Shown: in pieces, positions 5,409-7,014 of the stretch
Layout of the letters: each line of letters starts with the position of its first letter
Numbering within the stretch: position 1 is the first letter of the stretch
NCBI GenBank assembly: GCA_937894355.1
Contig: CALCRD010000224.1
Coordinates: 1 to 7,014, forward strand
DNA length: 7,014 nucleotides
From: an uncultured Bacillus sp.
GTDB lineage: Bacteria; Bacillota; Bacilli; Bacillales; Cytobacillaceae
Direction of reading: 5' to 3'
Notes under the pieces: generated by a model
Seen by the model: only the letters and a program-made list of their open reading frames with translations
What the model was told of the DNA's origin: nothing
Database searches by the model: none
Program-made: the position numbers and the translations under genes

Positions 5409-5915
5409 CTAATCTTGAGTTTCTAAAGTAATATTCAACCGTTTTAACAAATTAATGATAACCTCTATTGCTTCTTCTCTTTGCTTATAATCAGAGGTGC
5501 AAAATCTAATCATTTCTAGTGCATTCTCTGCTTTTTTAACAATTTCGGATATTTCTTTCGGAACATCAATCGAAGATAAGTTGCGTTCTAAATCTGCAAT
5601 ATTATAAATTCCTTCTGTGAACTTTCTACTCGCTAATTTCAACTCAAACAAAGCGTCGTTAAATAACTTCCAATTAGGGTCTCTTTTATCTTGTGAATTT
5701 GGTTTTCTAACATTATTAACAAACTTCTCTTCACAAGCTCCATACCTAATATAATTTTTTTGAGCTTCAATTAGATGTATTTGGTTTGCACCTGTCTCAT
5801 ACTCATGTTCCTTTTGAAATGGGTCATCCTCCCAATAACATATTGGACATATATCGTAGTGGCCATCGCTATCCATCGTTTTATAGCCACAACAAGGGCA
5901 TGCGTATTTGTTCAT
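5409..5915 (-). CDS. CPCC zinc-ribbon protein with helical C-terminal extension
   Basis: The first 60 residues match the CPCC cysteine-rich family (PF14206): CPCCGY (6-11), DICPICYWEDDPFQ (21-34), GANQIHLIEAQKNY (42-55) and YGA. Cys6, Cys9, Cys23 and Cys26 are placed to bind a zinc ion, with Cys8 as the extra family cysteine. Family members are often short single-domain proteins. This one is 168 residues and continues after residue 85 into a region predicted by eye to be all helical (LFELKLASRKF, then ISEIVKKAENALEMIRF and EEAIEVIINLLKRLN). I cannot name that second part with confidence. CPCC proteins are frequent near toxin-immunity loci, so an immunity or accessory role is possible but inferred. 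The ATG at 5915 follows AGAGGTG (5920-5926). The product is cytoplasmic, without a signal peptide. Confidence 0.85.
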   Translation of the reverse strand: MNKYACPCCGYKTMDSDGHYDICPICYWEDDPFQKEHEYETGANQIHLIEAQKNYIRYGACEEKFVNNVRKPNSQDKRDPNWKLFNDALFELKLASRKFTEGIYNIADLERNLSSIDVPKEISEIVKKAENALEMIRFCTSDYKQREEAIEVIINLLKRLNITLETQD

Positions 5916-5990
5916 AAGACACCTCTAGAAATCTTTCTCTATGATCCTAAACCATATTATTTCTTGTTGCTAACCTGACCATTTGCTCAA

Positions 5991-6022
5991 TAAAATAAAA
6001 AGTCGCCATTGTTGAAACGGGC
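5991..6022 (-). terminator. Probable terminator after the DUF3885 region
   Basis: On the minus strand GCC-GTT (6022-6016, with one bulged C) pairs with AAT-GGC (6010-6005), including one G-U pair and a five-base loop, followed by GACTTTTTATTTTA. An ATCGGGCC box sits at its 5' shoulder, as at 4944-4953. The stem is weak, but position and T run support a terminator between the DUF3885 region and the CPCC gene. Confidence 0.5.
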
Positions 6023-6063
6023 CCGATAATTGAATATTAAATAAAAGAAATTTCTACTTAAAT

Positions 6064-6237
6064 CTACACATCTGCATTTAATAACTTGTAATCATGATCA
6101 AAATTGGCATGTATTCTGTGGCCACCAAATAAATCTCCATCATGATATTCACAGTACATATCATTCTCTCTAATTTTAATGTCATAGAGGGTAATAGCTT
6201 CAGCAAATTCTTCTTTAGTTATATATCTTATGGTTGT
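6064..6237 (-). pseudogene. Out-of-frame DUF2262-like tail of the DUF3885 gene
   Basis: In the -1 frame relative to the DUF3885 gene, the sequence stays open for 57 codons after the run of seven A (6243-6237) and reads TTIRYITKEEFAEAITLYDI, then KIRENDMYCEYHDGDLFGGH, then RIHANFDHDYKLLNADV. The DGDLFGGHRI block with a D/E-rich run and an ADV end resembles the C-terminal part of DUF2262 proteins. The frame has no start codon before an internal Met and no ribosome binding site, so it is not a separate gene. One extra A in the run would fuse it to the preceding protein to give 280 residues. It is either the end of a gene broken by a one-base deletion, a sequencing error, or a product made by slippage. 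Confidence 0.55.
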
Positions 6238-6905
6238 TTTTTTGCTATCCCTTGTTCAATCCTTGGTCTATCCACTTCTTCTATCCAGTTATTGTATTTC
6301 TCATAGATTAGAATCAATCTGTCTGGATCTAATGCTATTACTTCACAACCTCTATCATCATAGACGAAGAAAATAATGTCTTTTGTTGTAACATTTACAA
6401 AGAATACATCTGGATAGTGGACCGAATATCCTCCAAATCTTGGTTTCAATGTAAAATCTTCATTACTGGCTGCTTTAAGCAGTTCTATTACATTTATGTC
6501 ATCTCTTTTACACCATAACGAAAACTGTTGCATCTCAAATTCTTCAGCATCATCTGCTTCAAAGGGGTAAGGATAAGTTTTCACATGAATTTTATATAAA
6601 TTTTGCTTATCCTTTAGAAAGTTCTGATATACCTTTAATTTTCTAATGCGTTTTTCATTTGTTTTATGCTTATACACATTAGTTACAAGAAGTAAATCAT
6701 CATTATACTCAAATAACTCATTAAAAAGTGTATTTACTTGCGAATATACAATACGAAAACGCTCAAGATTGAGTTCTCCCTTTTCTTTAAATTGGTAGAT
6801 TTCCTCTCCAAGTGAAAAGTGTATACCAATGTTCCATTGATAATAAATGCTTGGCACTAAATCAACTTTTGGAAAATTTCTGTTGAGGTAGTTTCTTAAT
6901 TTCAT
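6228..6905 (-). CDS. DUF3885 domain protein
   Basis: The C-terminal third carries the DUF3885 (PF13021) signature: IIFFVYDDRGCEVIALD (177-193) followed by LILIYEKYNNWIEEVDRPRI (197-216). The N-terminal two thirds, including FGGYSVHYPDVFFVNV (157-172), also fit the length of the family (225 residues here). The function of the family is unknown; members recur near polymorphic toxin loci, where an immunity role has been suggested, but no toxin gene is visible in this window. The ATG at 6905 begins MKLRNYLNRNF; the best ribosome binding site, AAGGAAAGTGAG, lies about ten or more bases upstream and is only fair. The stop falls four codons after seven consecutive A, and the -1 frame stays open well beyond, so the natural product may be longer. 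Confidence 0.85.
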   Translation of the reverse strand: MKLRNYLNRNFPKVDLVPSIYYQWNIGIHFSLGEEIYQFKEKGELNLERFRIVYSQVNTLFNELFEYNDDLLLVTNVYKHKTNEKRIRKLKVYQNFLKDKQNLYKIHVKTYPYPFEADDAEEFEMQQFSLWCKRDDINVIELLKAASNEDFTLKPRFGGYSVHYPDVFFVNVTTKDIIFFVYDDRGCEVIALDPDRLILIYEKYNNWIEEVDRPRIEQGIAKKQP

Positions 6906-6985
6906 TTACTCATTCTCACTTTCCTTGTATCTTACCCTACCCTATTCAACTATCATTATTAAAGGCTGTTTTCGTAAAGATTGTT

Positions 6986-7011
6986 GTTAAAATCTTAAAC
7001 CCGATTTTAAC
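6986..7011. repeat. Perfect nine-base inverted repeat at the window edge
   Basis: GTTAAAATC (6986-6994) and GATTTTAAC (7003-7011) form a perfect nine-pair stem with an eight-base loop. It lies about 80 bases upstream of the DUF3885 gene and just before the window ends. On the minus strand it contains AATCGGG, a partial match to the box seen at 4944-4953, 5390-5399 and 6020-6027. It could be part of a longer dispersed repeat, or the end of a gene lying to the right. Confidence 0.5.
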
Positions 7012-7014
7012 GTG

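Noticed and set aside
5775..5978. Plus-strand ORF 5775-5978.
   Set aside because: It is antisense to the cysteine-rich start of the CPCC gene and has no ribosome binding site.
4916..6027. Integron attC sites as the explanation of the hairpins after each gene.
   Set aside because: The elements lack the RYYYAAC/GTTRRRY boxes and no integrase is visible; a REP-like or terminator repeat is simpler.

Overview
The window reads as chromosome of a low-GC Gram-positive bacterium, most likely a Bacillaceae member. The reasons are AT-rich intergenic DNA, strong AGGAGG-type ribosome binding sites, TTG/GTG start candidates, a lysine riboswitch ahead of a Bacillus-type dapA, and protein families typical of Bacillus (a PCYCGC lipoprotein, a CPCC zinc-ribbon protein, a DUF3885 protein). 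No rRNA, tRNA, CRISPR array or intact mobile element is visible.

Left part (1-2640). A four-helix membrane protein of unknown function lies on the minus strand (207-614). Divergent from it, a clear regulatory unit runs on the plus strand: an extended -10 promoter (914-942), a five-stem lysine riboswitch (984-1161), an intrinsic terminator acting as attenuator (1194-1223), dapA (1287-2171) and its own terminator. The layout predicts that lysine stops transcription before dapA. A 79-residue acidic protein of unknown function with a strong ribosome binding site and terminator follows.

Middle part (2640-4830, all minus strand). A small lipoprotein with a PCFCGC motif is followed to the right by about 280 bases without a gene, then the relic of an ankyrin-repeat gene split by a one-base frameshift. 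Next come a possible 30-residue single-pass membrane peptide, an intact dihydrofolate-reductase/RibD-C family protein, and a 90-residue ORF. That ORF joins a glycine-rich Bacillus-like N-terminus to what looks like the N-terminal part of a TnpB-type (IS200/IS605) protein. This stretch looks like a site of repeated insertion and decay.

Right part (4830-7014, all minus strand). Three accessory genes follow one another: a three-helix membrane protein, a CPCC zinc-ribbon protein with a helical extension, and a DUF3885 protein. The DUF3885 gene ends in a run of seven A, beyond which the -1 frame stays open for 57 more residues that resemble a DUF2262 end. Each of these three genes is followed at once, in the same orientation, by an ATCGGGC box leading into a hairpin. 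These repeats, the broken frame and the family types suggest a modular accessory cluster, possibly orphan immunity genes. That functional reading is inference.
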